Positions 1 through 9,960 of a stretch of DNA of 64,000 nucleotides are shown here, in pieces; position 1 is the first letter of the stretch; the number at the start of each line of letters is the position of its first letter. Below the pieces are notes generated by a model, which was not told where the DNA came from, did no database searches, and worked only from the letters and a program-made list of their open reading frames with translations. This stretch comes from Limnephilus marmoratus. Lineage: Eukaryota; Arthropoda; Insecta; Trichoptera; Limnephilidae. The translations under genes and the position numbers were made by a program. The stretch covers positions 50,629,058-50,693,057 of the forward strand of contig OU862919.1 in the NCBI GenBank assembly GCA_917880885.1, read 5' to 3'.

Positions 1-749
1 TTAACGATAGACTGTAACCCTCGCGAAAAGCCATCACTCAGGGAGTTTCGATTCAGAGATCACGAGGTATAAACACGATAGCTAGGATTGTGTAATATGC
101 ATTTCTTGTATTGAATTGTACTGTAATAACCTATGAAACTGTGTTTTGAATTTGCAATACATGAATCTATTTAAACTCAATCCTGTTGTTATTCTGCCTC
201 GGCAGGAGCATTTCCTAGAGTGTATTTCCCGGACGACCGTGGGGAGATGAGAGTTCCGAAGCATTCGTGCGACCTGCCCCTGGAATAGAGGGTACTTTTG
301 TCTCTGCTGTGAGCTGGCCTGGGACATGTTTAGGGCCCATCATAACAACGGGCGCGCAATGTGGCGCATAACAACTGTCGCCATAGCGTGGGGCCTCGGA
401 ATTTTTTTTCTCTCTATCACGATCGCTTCGCGGAGTGCAACTCGTCGAAATCCTCCCTGTACAGGAATTGTTTTGTAAACATTAATTATACCTTGATATT
501 CTACACCCAGTGTACAGTGAATTCTGTGAAAAAACCATGAATCACGCCGCAATTGAAAACACGGCCATTGTGGAAGCTACTAGAAAGCGCCAATACTTTT
601 AACCGCGAACTTGACTGCGCAGGCGTGACCATTCTCTGGATTGCGCGCGCAAGTGCTTTGTCTCGCGCCAAAATTCCAACGGAAAAAACCCGTCGGAAAG
701 AAATAATTAACTGTTGCTATGCAGCGTTTATAATCAAATCGCCTTTTTT
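1..749. other. Unassigned left edge, probably upstream part of the gypsy insertion
   Basis: No convincing coding sequence is seen. The part from about 540 to 700 is GC-richer than its surroundings and could be a promoter or 5' UTR. I compared this stretch by eye with the sequence after the gypsy pol gene and found no shared block that would mark a pair of LTRs. The 5' LTR of the gypsy element may therefore lie beyond the left edge. No primer-binding site could be assigned with confidence. Confidence 0.3.
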
Positions 750-995
750 ATGACTGAACCGGATAGCAACGGAAATTATTATAAATTTGATTCTGGAACC
801 CCAGTTATTTTGCGAATTCCTGAATCAAAAATTTCGGACTTACGTTTTTTTGTTGTTTCTGCACAATATACCAATTGGCCCGTTCGTGTCTGTCAAATGA
901 GTGCACCTTATATTTCACCAAATGGACAAAATAATGACTTTTTTTCCCATTCTACATTACAGGTACCGTTTTTTTTCAGCATAAGTGTAAAGTGA
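750..995 (+). CDS. Unrecognised small ORF (81 codons) upstream of gypsy gag, possible exon
   Basis: The frame opens at ATG 750 with MTEPDSNGNYYKF and runs to a stop at 993-995. Residue composition looks protein-like (SGTPVILRIPESK, then TNWPVRVCQMSAPYI) and is not low complexity, unlike the downstream end. The coding look ends at a possible splice donor (CAG then GTACCG, donor GT at 963-964), after which the frame is Phe-rich and AT-rich. It could be the first coding exon of a host gene into which the gypsy element inserted, or an extra leader ORF of the element. I do not recognise the family and assign no function. There is no N-terminal signal peptide or membrane segment. The donor matches the consensus only weakly. 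Confidence 0.35.
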   Translation: MTEPDSNGNYYKFDSGTPVILRIPESKISDLRFFVVSAQYTNWPVRVCQMSAPYISPNGQNNDFFSHSTLQVPFFFSISVK

Positions 996-1531
996 ATTGT
1001 TTTTTTCCTTACATAAAGAAAAGTGAAATAATAATAAAACAAATGATTGATTCCATGAATAAATAAAATAATTTTAATGTGGTTGTCGTAACGAATCCCA
1101 TATTCAGTTATTTTCATCCGGAAGTTTGTTCTTATTTGACAGAAGAGTGCCTTTTGTGAATTTTAGTGCCTTTCTCAGTGCAAAGTGAAGTGAAAAAAAT
1201 AAAAAAGCCGTTTTCTAAAGGTCAGTCCTGGCAATTTTTTTGAAAATAAATAAATACTTGTGAATTTCACAGTTTTCTCAAAAGTGGTCAGTGAAACACA
1301 GAAACCTTTACTACTAAGGTCTTTCCACGCAAATTTTTTTTTCGTATGCCTTCCTTTGACAAAGATTCTGGTGTCATTTATACCAAATTGTAGTGTGAAA
1401 TACAGTTTTCTAAAACTATTTTAGAAGTGCCAACCAGTGGTTACCAAGTGAAAAGTGCCTCTCAAAATTAATTTTGCGTTTGCTAAAGGAAACCCCTGGC
1501 AAAAATTTTTTCACCACCCGGGAAACTCACA
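963..1531 (+). other. AT-rich leader before gypsy gag with reiterated AGTG motifs
   Basis: No ORF of note is present. The stretch contains many copies of AGTGA, AGTGC and AAGTG (for example around 984, 1021, 1145, 1168, 1180, 1288 and 1429-1459) and two related blocks with CCTGGCAA followed by a T-run (about 1228 and 1494). The Gag start codon at 1532 follows the context CTCACAATG. The likely role is the 5' untranslated leader of the gypsy genomic RNA, but neither the LTR end nor the primer site could be fixed. Confidence 0.4.
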
Positions 1532-2668
1532 ATGAAAAACAATCAAGCTATGGCATCATCCAATTTGGGTATCATTCCCAACGTGCACAACTTATCCAAA
1601 ACTCACTTACAAACTGCTTTAAGGGATAGAGGACTCTCGCCATCAAACAAATCTAAATCTACATTAAAGGCTTATGCACTTCTATTTAACAAAAAGTACA
1701 ATAAGAGAATAAACCTCGCCCCCTCAAGCGAAAATAATTCACGCTCGGCTACGCAAGCTTTGGATAATCTTGTTCCTAACAAAGAACCTATACCGCAAGT
1801 AATGGTAAAACAGGACATCGCACCCACCTTGACACAAGATAAAACTTACGATTTATCCTCTTGGAAAGTCAAATATAATGGCGTCTCCGATGTGCTGGAT
1901 TTCATCGACCGTATCGAAGAAACGGCTACAATCAAAAATATCCCATTCGAGATTCTACGAAAAAACTTCATAGAACTCATCTCCCCAGAATTGATACCCT
2001 GGCACCGCATTCAAAAAACTAAATGCAAAGATTGGAATAAACTCAGATCTGCCCTAATCTCGAGCTTCGGAAAAACAGAAGCCCAGCACAGGATCAAATT
2101 ATCTTTACTATCTATTAAACAGCTGGTAAATGAACCCGTAGCAACATTCATAGAAAGGGCTGAATCCATTAACATCAAGCTTTCACATCCCGTTTCGGAA
2201 GCTGAACTATTACCAGTCATAACTGATGGCCTTTTAAGCAAATACGAGAACATCATCACCTCGCAGAAAATTGCATCCCTGGCCCAGTTAAACGAGGTCT
2301 GTCTCCTTCTGGAATCATACCAGGATAGGAAGAACATAAAGAATGTGTCAAATAATGTAGTTGTGCCAAGCCGTTCGTCTGGTTTAAAACCAGAATTCGA
2401 CAACAAAAAAGTGTGCTCTTTTTGCAAAAAAGTAGGCCATCTGGCCACTACTTGTTTCAAGCAAGCGAGGTTTCTGGAATCCAAGGAACCCCGAACTTTC
2501 AAGAGGCATCACTCTAGGGACCGCTCTCCTCCACGCGACGAACTGCGCAATATTTTCAAGAAATCAAGGCACAACATGGAAAGGTTACAAAACACAAGCG
2601 ATGTCAGACCTCAGGTGGATTTCTCCAAGCCCCCACCAAATTTCTACATGAAGAGGCCAAAAAACTAA
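1532..2668 (+). CDS. gag: Gag protein of a Ty3/gypsy LTR retrotransposon
   Basis: This 378-residue protein would form the retrotransposon capsid and package the element RNA in the cytoplasm. The central part (about residues 105-275) has the helical, Trp- and Leu-containing look of a Ty3/gypsy capsid region, with LSSWKVKYNG near its start and WHRIQKTKCKDWNKL further on. A CCHC zinc knuckle follows at Cys295, Cys298, His303 and Cys308 (spacing CX2CX4HX4C), then a basic Arg/Ser-rich tail, as expected of a nucleocapsid. The frame is intact with no internal stop. The start at 1532 is the first ATG of the frame. The gene ends in AAAAAAC then TAA, and pol continues in the -1 frame without a break, so Gag-Pol is probably made by frameshifting. 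Clade within Ty3/gypsy is not determined. Confidence 0.9.
   Translation: MKNNQAMASSNLGIIPNVHNLSKTHLQTALRDRGLSPSNKSKSTLKAYALLFNKKYNKRINLAPSSENNSRSATQALDNLVPNKEPIPQVMVKQDIAPTLTQDKTYDLSSWKVKYNGVSDVLDFIDRIEETATIKNIPFEILRKNFIELISPELIPWHRIQKTKCKDWNKLRSALISSFGKTEAQHRIKLSLLSIKQLVNEPVATFIERAESINIKLSHPVSEAELLPVITDGLLSKYENIITSQKIASLAQLNEVCLLLESYQDRKNIKNVSNNVVVPSRSSGLKPEFDNKKVCSFCKKVGHLATTCFKQARFLESKEPRTFKRHHSRDRSPPRDELRNIFKKSRHNMERLQNTSDVRPQVDFSKPPPNFYMKRPKN
2659..2665 (+). promoter_or_regulatory. Programmed -1 ribosomal frameshift site between gag and pol
   Basis: The heptamer A AAA AAC sits in the correct phase (Gag codons AAA 2660-2662 and AAC 2663-2665) and is followed at once by the Gag stop TAA at 2666-2668. 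The pol frame is -1 relative to gag and is open from here to 5886. The heptamer is the standard XXXYYYZ slippery type used by many retroelements. I did not identify the expected downstream stem-loop or pseudoknot by eye. Confidence 0.8.
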
Positions 2669-5600
2669 ATAATAACCTCTCAGGCACCCATTCTGAACCA
2701 AGGTCTAAAGAATGGACTGATTGGTTAGCACACATTAAGTATTTTAACCAGACCTTAAATGTTTCTTCGGTTTGTTGCAAACAAGCTAAAGATGGGAGAC
2801 CCTATGCTTCTTTCTCTGTTAACAATGTGACCTTTTCCGGATTACTCGATAGTGGGGCATCTATCAGCTGTCTTGGCAACAATGCTCACTTGCCTTTTGT
2901 TAACAGTGATTTTAGAATTTCGCCCCAATCGACACACCTGACGACTGCAGATAATGTTTCTCAGCCGGTCATCGGTGCCCTTGCCCAGCCAATTAATTGT
3001 AACAATAAAATAGTTACAATCAATTTTCTAATAGTGCCCTCTATATCCCAGAATTTCATCCTTGGCGTTGACTTCTGGAAGGCATTCAATGTTGCTCCCC
3101 AAGTATTTAATACTCTTGGCGAAACCTCCACTGCCGCTCAAATTAGTGAGATCCGCACAATAATACCTCACGAAAATTTAAGCACGGACCAGGCTCTCCA
3201 ACTAAAGGAAATGGTCAATAAATTCGAATCAATATCCTTCGAAAAATGTGGACTAGGTTTGACAAATTTGGTGGAACACCATATCAAAACCAATGGCCCA
3301 CCCATCAAGCAACGTTATTACAACTTAGCCCCCCAAAAACTTAAACTTTTAGAAAACGAACTTGACGAAATGTTAAAAATGGGTGTGGTGGTTCCCAGCA
3401 GAAGTGCATGGACCAACCCAACTCTTTTGGTTTCTAAAAAAGACGGCTCTGCACGTTTCTGTCTCGACAGTAGACGTTTAAACTCTTGCACGGAAGCTGA
3501 TGCGTATCCCTTACCTCACGTTCACGCAACCTTAGACAAGCTGCGTAACGCCAAGTTCATCTCTTCTGTCGATCTCAGCAAAGCGTTTTGGCAAATACCC
3601 TTGGACGCAGAATCGTGCGAAAAAACTGCTTTCGTTGTACCTGGTAGGGGAATGTTCCATTTTAAAAGATTACCCTTTGGTCTAAAAAACAGCCCCGCCG
3701 AGTTACAAAGACTGATGGACAAACTTTTCGGTCCTGAAGTCGATAATAGCCTGTTTTGTTACCTTGACGACCTCATCATCGTCAGCGATACCTTTGAAAA
3801 ACACCTATTAATGCTGGAAAAAGTTTTCCAACAACTCAAGTTCGCTGGTTTAACCATCAACTTGAAGAAGTCTGAATTCTGTAAGTCCCGTCTACGTTAT
3901 TTGGGATTCATTGTCGACGAAAAAGGTCTAAGAACAGACCCCGCTAAGGTGGAAGCCATGGCAAATTTTCCCCGACCCAAAAACGCGAAGGAAGTCAAAG
4001 GTTTCCTTGGACTTGCAGGTTACTACAGGAGATTCATCAAAGACTTTTCCACTATTGCAGCCCCCTTAAATAAAATTACCGGCATTCGTAAAGGTGTCAG
4101 CAATTTCCGATGGTCTGTCGAAACTGAAGAAGCGTTCACAACTTTAAAAAATGCCCTTCAAAAAGCTCCCGTTCTGAATTGCCCGGATTTTGCACTCTCT
4201 TTTACCCTCCACACGGATGCCTCCAATGTAGGAATCGGTGGAGTCCTTACTCAAGAATTCCCAGATGGCGAACACCCTGTAGCGTATTTTTCCCGTACAC
4301 TAAACAAACACGAGAAAAACTACGGAATTACAGAGAAAGAATTATTGGCTGTATTGGATTCTGTTCACCATTTCCGCGGTTACATAGACGGTAGCAAATT
4401 TACTGTAGTCACAGACCATAGTAGTTTGAAATGGTTGATCTCTTTAAGTAATCCCTCCGGTAGGCTCGCTCGCTGGTCCTCCCGTTTGTCTCAATACAAT
4501 TTTGATGTTGTTCACCGTAAAGGCGCGGACAATATTGTTCCCGACGCCCTTTCAAGAATTGAACTAGCTTCATTAAATGTTGACACAATTGCCCCCCCTC
4601 CATCTACAAAAGATGAATGGTATTTGAAAATCTTTAAAGGTTGCAAAAATAACCAACAAAAGTTTCCTAATTTTATCATAAAAGAAGGACAACTATACCG
4701 TAATTGCAAGGCACCATTATCCATCCTCGAAGATTACTCGTGGAAACTTGTCGTTCCCCTCGAAGGTAGAGAACAAATAATCATTGACAATCATAGTGCT
4801 CCCGACTCCATACACCCAGGAAATTTCAAGACGTATAAAAAAATCGCCTTGAAGTATTATTGGCCTGGTCTCTTTAAGCAAATTCGCAATTACATCTCTA
4901 AATGTGAAACTTGTAAAGCTTATAAACATAGCACGGCAGCACCTGCCGGCCTAATGGGTAATCCCAAACGTGCCGACAGACCCCTACAATCATTGTCAAT
5001 GGACCTCGTCGGACCCTTTCCTCGAAGTTATGCCGGACACATGCACATACTTAGTGTAGTGGATGTTTTCACTAAATTCTGTTGGATCTTTCCTTTAAAA
5101 AGAGCCAACGCGTCCGCCATCATCAAACTCCTGGAAAAACACATTTTTATACCTTACGGAACACCCAGAACCATAATAGTTGATAACGGAAAACAATTTA
5201 TTGCCCAAGAATTCAAAGATTTTCTTGCCAGATACGGAATCAAGGACATTTACTATAACACCTTGTATACCCCACAGAATAACACTGTCGAACGTTATAA
5301 CCAGACAATCAACACAGCTCTAGCTATTCTAGTTGATAAAGATCAACGTACTTGGTGTAAAAACCTAGATAAAATTCAGGCTGCTATGAACAACACGGTT
5401 AACCTGGCCACTGGTTACACACCTTTCTTCTTAAAACACGGTATGGAACAAGTTGTTCACGGTTCTCTACATAGGGACACAAACTTTCCTACGTCAATTG
5501 CCGCCACAAGCAACCCTACCGCGGACTATGCCCATCGTCTGGAAGAACTGTCGGCCATCTACAGTGAAGTCACTGATGCTTTACTCCTGGCTCATCAAAA

Positions 5601-5886
5601 GAGCGCGGACAGATACAACCTACGTAGGAAACATGTCACCTTCAATACTGGAGACATAGTTTGGAGAAAGAACAACACACTTTCCCAAGGAGCCATGTAT
5701 TTCTCTGCCAAGCTGGCACCACGTTTCGTGAAGGCCAAAGTTCTAAGAAAGATATCAGATCTAGTGTACTCTTTGTCTGACTCCTCTGGAAAGCACATTG
5801 GTAATTACCATATTAAGGATATTGCAAAGACTGGAAGTGAGGAGTCAAGTAAAACTGCCCCCACTATCTCAGCAAACTCAAAATGA
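2665..5886 (+). CDS. pol: Pol polyprotein of the gypsy element: protease, reverse transcriptase, RNase H, integrase
   Basis: The frame is continuous from the frameshift site, with no ATG near its start, so it is probably made only as Gag-Pol. Numbering from the GTG at 2827: an aspartic protease motif DSGAS lies at residues 8-12. Reverse transcriptase follows with SKKDGSARFCLDSR, the VDLSKAFWQI block and the YLDD active site at 312-315. RNase H has HTDASNVGIGG and EKELLAVLD. Integrase has an HHCC zinc-binding region and the catalytic triad Asp726, Asp786, Glu822 (spacing 59 and 35, i.e. DD35E). A C-terminal KLAPRFVKAKVL block resembles the GPY/F module of gypsy integrases. No stop or frameshift interrupts it, so the protein could be functional. 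No envelope gene is seen downstream. Confidence 0.95.
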   Translation, partial: LNNNLSGTHSEPRSKEWTDWLAHIKYFNQTLNVSSVCCKQAKDGRPYASFSVNNVTFSGLLDSGASISCLGNNAHLPFVNSDFRISPQSTHLTTADNVSQPVIGALAQPINCNNKIVTINFLIVPSISQNFILGVDFWKAFNVAPQVFNTLGETSTAAQISEIRTIIPHENLSTDQALQLKEMVNKFESISFEKCGLGLTNLVEHHIKTNGPPIKQRYYNLAPQKLKLLENELDEMLKMGVVVPSRSAWTNPTLLVSKKDGSARFCLDSRRLNSCTEADAYPLPHVHATLDKLRNAKFISSVDLSKAFWQIPLDAESCEKTAFVVPGRGMFHFKRLPFGLKNSPAELQRLMDKLFGPEVDNSLFCYLDDLIIVSDTFEKHLLMLEKVFQQLKFAGLTINLKKSEFCKSRLRYLGFIVDEKGLRTDPAKVEAMANFPRPKNAKEVKGFLGLAGYYRRFIKDFSTIAAPLNKITGIRKGVSNFRWSVETEEAFTTLKNALQKAPVLNCPDFALSFTLHTDASNVGIGGVLTQEFPDGEHPVAYFSRTLNKHEKNYGITEKELLAVLDSVHHFRGYIDGSKFTVVTDHSSLKWLISLSNPSGRLARWSSRLSQYNFDVVHRKGADNIVPDALSRIELASLNVDTIAPPPSTKDEWYLKIFKGCKNNQQKFPNFIIKEGQLYRNCKAPLSILEDYSWKLVVPLEGREQIIIDNHSAPDSIHPGNFKTYKKIALKYYWPGLFKQIRNYISKCETCKAYKHSTAAPAGLMGNPKRADRPLQSLSMDLVGPFPRSYAGHMHILSVVDVFTKFCWIFPLKRANASAIIKLLEKHIFIPYGTPRTIIVDNGKQFIAQEFKDFLARYGIKDIYYNTLYTPQNNTVERYNQTINTALAILVDKDQRTWCKNLDKIQAAMNNTVNLATGYTPFFLKHGMEQVVHGSLHRDTNFPTSIAATSNPTADYAHRLEELSAIYSEVTDALLLAHQKSADRYNLRRKHVTFNTGDIVWRKNNTLSQGAMYFSAKLAPRFVKAKVLRKISDLVYSLSDSSGKHIGNYHIKDIAKTGSEESSKTAPTISANSK

Positions 5887-6710
5887 TCCAGTGTGTATCA
5901 CCACAACCCTTTGGTAAGCATATCAAGTCTTACAATGACTGGCGTGTAAAGTGTCAATTACATGTCCACCCTTTCGTTGATGAAACGAATATTGTTAAAA
6001 AAAAATCATTTTTGTAAATTTATGTACACTCCACGGCGTAGTTTGCCCCGTTCATGTTTATGAATTGGCAACCACCGTAATTTCTGTTCCACACGTTTTT
6101 TGTTTTTTCTTTTTTCTCACCTGTTCCAAAACTGATCACTTTAGAGCAGAGACACCCCTCGAGTCACAGTGTTTGGGAAGTCATGAACCCAAATCATTGC
6201 CTCTCAACCCCTCACACTACGCAACGTTCATGCCATGGCACGCTTTGCTATGTAATGCAATATTGTAATTTTCACCATTTTTGTTTGTTGTTTTTTCATC
6301 ATATCGGAAGGAATCTCTTCAAAATTTTTTCTTTTATGTTCTGTAAGTACTGGAGCGTCGTTCTAAAGTCGGATTTGGTAAACTCCAAAGCGTTAAATCA
6401 CGACCCAGGACTAGTAAACCATCTTAACATGCTCCATATTTTACTCATCATGGTAAAAATAAGTGGTTACTCACATAATCACATTCCTTGTGTACAGTAG
6501 TTTTCAATTTTTCTCAAATGTTAAAAAATTGATGGCGTCCTACCCGAGCTCTTTGCTAACAAATTGGATTTTGACACGTCCATTTTGAAATCATATGTAT
6601 ATAAATAAAGGAAAAGCCTTTAAATTGGTCTTTCCACCCTTATACAAATCTTCTTGGGCCCGTTTCAACTAAAGTACGTAAAACCAAATACTCGGTCTTT
6701 TGTTAATATA
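5887..6710 (+). other. Region downstream of gypsy pol, probably 3' UTR and start of its 3' LTR
   Basis: No gene is visible. The original sequence continued from 6715 to 8284, since the solo LTR between them is flanked by a target duplication. GTA(C/T)GTAAAACCA-type motifs occur here (6675) and beyond the insertion (8532, 8592), supporting one continuous block. An A-run at 5996-6005 is the best polypurine-tract candidate. No matching 5' LTR was found within the window. Confidence 0.4.
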
Positions 6711-6715
6711 AGAAG

Positions 6716-8278
6716 TGTAACAGACGTATCAGGTCTTTACAAGACTGTAAAATAAGGGGCACCGGTCTTGTGCACGCCTTCCACTAGCTCACGCTGATGA
6801 TGGTGATTATGGCTGGCTGGCCTCCCTACATCCAGTGGTATGGCCCTGGATGCGCCTCGTTTCTGCCTGAGCGGTGCCTTGCAGTGCCCAGAGTCAGGGC
6901 CGACTGCAGCGGTAGGCACCGGGTTCTCGGTCAGGCAGAACTTCGGCAGGAGGCAGCAGCTGGCAGCAGGTCGCAGACTTCCAGAGGTAGGTGTCTGGAC
7001 CACTTGTAGAGTAAATAAAATACTTGTTTGAATGTTGAAGAATAACTGATTTATTATGAGAAATGGCCGGGTTTATATACCCGATTTCCGTGACAAAACC
7101 TGTCACGTGGTACATTTTTGTGGTGGGAGGTTTTACCTAGCCCTTTACCTATATAAGGTGTGCCTTTCTGTGGGCCACCCATTTTGGCAAACACTTGCTT
7201 GAAAGTGGTCGTCTAAAATTGGTTTCTTAAATTAATTATACAGGTCAGGTTAATGTATTTACAATGTTTTCCTTAAAACTACAGTGTTTCTACGGATGTT
7301 CTACATTCGTAGATTTTTTGTTTGACGAGTTTGGGTTGATTTTAAGGAAGTTTGACTTTTTGTCGGTAGGTATTTGTTATTTAACAAAGTGTTTGAATAG
7401 TTACAAAGAAGTTAATATTTTTTCCAGGTCCCCCGTAAGCTTGGCTATTGAAACCTTTTGGTTCCGTCGCTTTACGAGGTCCTGGGATTTTTAAAATGGA
7501 GAAAAATTGAAATGATGCTAAAGTCTCGAAAATCTGCTCAAGTGCTGATAGCGCTGGCAGTTTAAGAGTTACAATGTTTATTTATGGCTCTATGGATGCC
7601 CCGTAGGACTCTGCACTGAAACTTCTTAGTTTCAGCGTCCTACGGGGTGTTTAAACGAAGTTATATTAAAATATGGTGTATTTTTGACCAATATAAAGGC
7701 CCTTAATAGGGACGCCCAAATTGGTTTTTTGGCTTTGTAGCCGGAAAAATAGCCCTGAAGGCGATGAAATAATAAGTTTAGGATGTCTCCTGGTGGCAAC
7801 TTGGTAACCAAGTTTTTACTTGTGTCACCAGGGCATCTGTGTATTAAGAAAAAGACATTTAAAATTGAAAAAATGTGTTTTGAAAAAGATCGTTGCTGGC
7901 GGCACGGTATTATTGAACTTCGTGGCCAGGACGAAAAAGGCCCTAAAAAGGGCCGCCAAGGGGCCCATCCTTCGGAGCAGGAACCGATCCTTCGGAGCAG
8001 GAACCGATCCTTCGGAGCAGGAACCGATCCTTCGGAGCAGGAACCGATCCTTTGGAGCAGGAAACGATCCTTTGGAGCAGGAAACGATCCTTTGATCCTT
8101 TGGAGCAGGAAAAAATGGCCCTTCTCAGGGGTATAACATATAACATAGAGAAATATAGGAGGCTAGAATGGCTCCCGGTGCAAACTTGGCACACAAGCTT
8201 TATTGGTTGCACCGGGGCATTGTACATAGCTAGACATTTTATAATTTAACAATGAGGGAGAGCAACACGTCCGTTACA
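6716..8278 (-). mobile_element. Solo LTR (1,563 bp) of the tRNA-Tyr-primed LTR family, with AGAAG target duplication
   Basis: Read on the minus strand the sequence starts TGTAACGGACG at 8278 and ends CTGTTACA at 6716, giving TGTAAC/GTTACA terminal inverted repeats. It is flanked by a perfect 5-bp direct repeat AGAAG (6711-6715 and 8279-8283). Its last 390 bp (6716-7105) match 13294-13683 with no difference I can see, and its first 169 bp (8110-8278) match 9482-9650 almost perfectly. Those two blocks are the LTR remnants of the neighbouring element, which proves these ends are LTR ends. On the minus strand a TATA-like TATATAAA lies near 7072-7080 and AATAAA near 7049. It most likely arose by LTR-LTR recombination. 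Confidence 0.8.
7967..8110. repeat. 20-bp minisatellite inside the solo LTR
   Basis: About seven tandem units of the type ATCCTTCGGAGCAGGAACCG. The first four have CTTCGG, the later ones CTTTGG with GGAAACG, so the array shows a left-to-right gradient of variants. The period of 20 is not a multiple of three, in contrast to the repeats inside the ORF of the related element. Confidence 0.9.
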
Positions 8279-8283
8279 AGAAG

Positions 8284-9481
8284 TCCTCGATTTGTCCCTC
8301 TTCACAACATGTATGTCTTGTATTACATGCCTCAACCCTGACGGAAAAGGTTAATAAAACCTAACGGCAGCCCTGTTTTCCGTACATAAATAACCGCAGT
8401 TTAACGTAAATCCTCAATGTTTTGTTTGATCATCGTTTTGCAAACATAGGCATTCAACTCTTGTTTCACCATTTAACTAAGTATTTGCAACCTAAATTGC
8501 ACATAACCTGGTATGTTGTAACTGCACAAAGGGTATGTAAAACCACAATTGGTCCCTTTTGTTTGTCCCCACCAAAGTTGCTACAATAGACAGTATGTAA
8601 AACCATATAGGTCTGTCTTTGTTTGTCACATGGTGTAAACAGAAAAGTACTCTGTCATCACCCCGCCTTTATAACATACGAAGTGACATTAAATTGTTTA
8701 CCTCCTTGTTATTCTATCGTACGCTCCTGGGCTACGGAGTTAGTTAATCTAACAAATCTTCATATACTGTGTTAAAACAAGCATTGTTAACGTTTATTGT
8801 GTTGTATTTAAACGCAACCCTGTTACATTATAGGAGGGATCCTTAAAATACCTGCCACAATACGAGAAGTTCGTCATAATCACTTTTGCTCATAGCTAAA
8901 TGTTATTGAGTTGGTCGTGTGACATATTTGTCATGAGTACCGTTTTGTACATTCTATTTTGGTCGTGTGACATATTTGTCATGAGTACCGTTTTGTACAT
9001 TCTATTTTGGTCGTGTGACATATTTGCCATGAGTACCACCCTTTTGTATAACCTGTTCTGGTCGTGCGTCATTTATTTGCCGTGAGCACCGCTTTTATGT
9101 ATAATTGTGTATAAACTCTGTACACTACACGTGGAGACGTTAAAACACTTACCGTGATTCGTGTGAACGACATAATATCGGCTTTGCCATCTTCTTTAAG
9201 ATGCATTGTATAAGCTCTTTGACTTCTGTCTATAATTGAGTTATATCTTGTGTGTACTTACATATTTTGTACACTATACGTGGAGACGTTAAAACACTTA
9301 CCATGAGTCGTGCGAACGAAATAATATCAAACCTTTTGTGTGCGATCTACGAAATGTAGTCCACAACCCTTTGTTGTCATTCAACGCCGATGCCCGTGGA
9401 CTTCCTGTTTTTTTACTTCTTTGCAAAAGGAAAGAAGCCCAGGAATATCTACTATCCCAAAAGGACTAGTTTTCAGCTTCT
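8284..9481. other. Continuation of the gypsy 3' flank, with two local tandem repeats
   Basis: No gene is seen. A 48-bp tandem repeat containing GGTCGTGTGACATATTTG begins at 8911, 8959 and 9007, with a diverged fourth unit near 9059. A ~59-bp block containing ACGTGGAGACGTTAAAACAC occurs at 9119-9177 and again at 9269-9327. Such repeats are common in LTR U3 regions and support, without proving, that this is the 3' LTR of the gypsy element. Confidence 0.45.
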
Positions 9482-9650
9482 AAAAAATAGCCCTTCTCAG
9501 GGGTATAACATATAACATAGAGAAATATAGGAGGCTAGAATGGCTCCCGGTGCAAACTTGGCACACAAGCTTTATTGGTTGCACCGGGGCATTGTACATA
9601 GCTAGACATTTTATAATTTAACAATGAGGGAGAGCAACACGTCCGTTACA
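9482..9650 (-). repeat. Partial 3' LTR (first 169 bp)
   Basis: Matches 8110-8278 of the solo LTR with one mismatch seen (9489 versus 8117). It starts TGTAACGG on the minus strand directly after the polypurine tract. The rest of the LTR is missing to the left of 9482, where unrelated sequence begins. Confidence 0.85.
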
Positions 9651-9658
9651 CTCCCCCC
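9651..9658 (-). other. Polypurine tract of the LARD-like element
   Basis: On the minus strand GGGGGGAG abuts the first LTR base (TGTAACGG). This is the expected position for the plus-strand primer of an LTR element in minus orientation. Confidence 0.75.
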
Positions 9659-9960
9659 GTGCTGCTTGTCTGCACTAGTCATCAGGACGTGTCGAACGAT
9701 GAGTAGGCGAAGCTGCATAGGCGGGAACGACAGGATCCCAGCGGGCTTCACGGCAGGTCGGGTGTAGACTGCGGGGCTCGTCTGGATTCGGGCTGTCCTC
9801 TCTCGGCCATCTGCGGCGGGGGTGTCGTCCAGGACTCGGCCGTGTGGTCGGCTGATGTGGAGCATCACGGGGTCCATGACAGCCAGCAAATTTTTCCTTT
9901 TGCTGGGGTTGATTGGCTCCCCCCGTGTGAAGAGCGCCACTTCTTTGATGGTGGCATTGC

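Noticed and set aside
7967..8110. CRISPR-like array
   Set aside because: Units are contiguous without spacers, and the context is a eukaryotic LTR.
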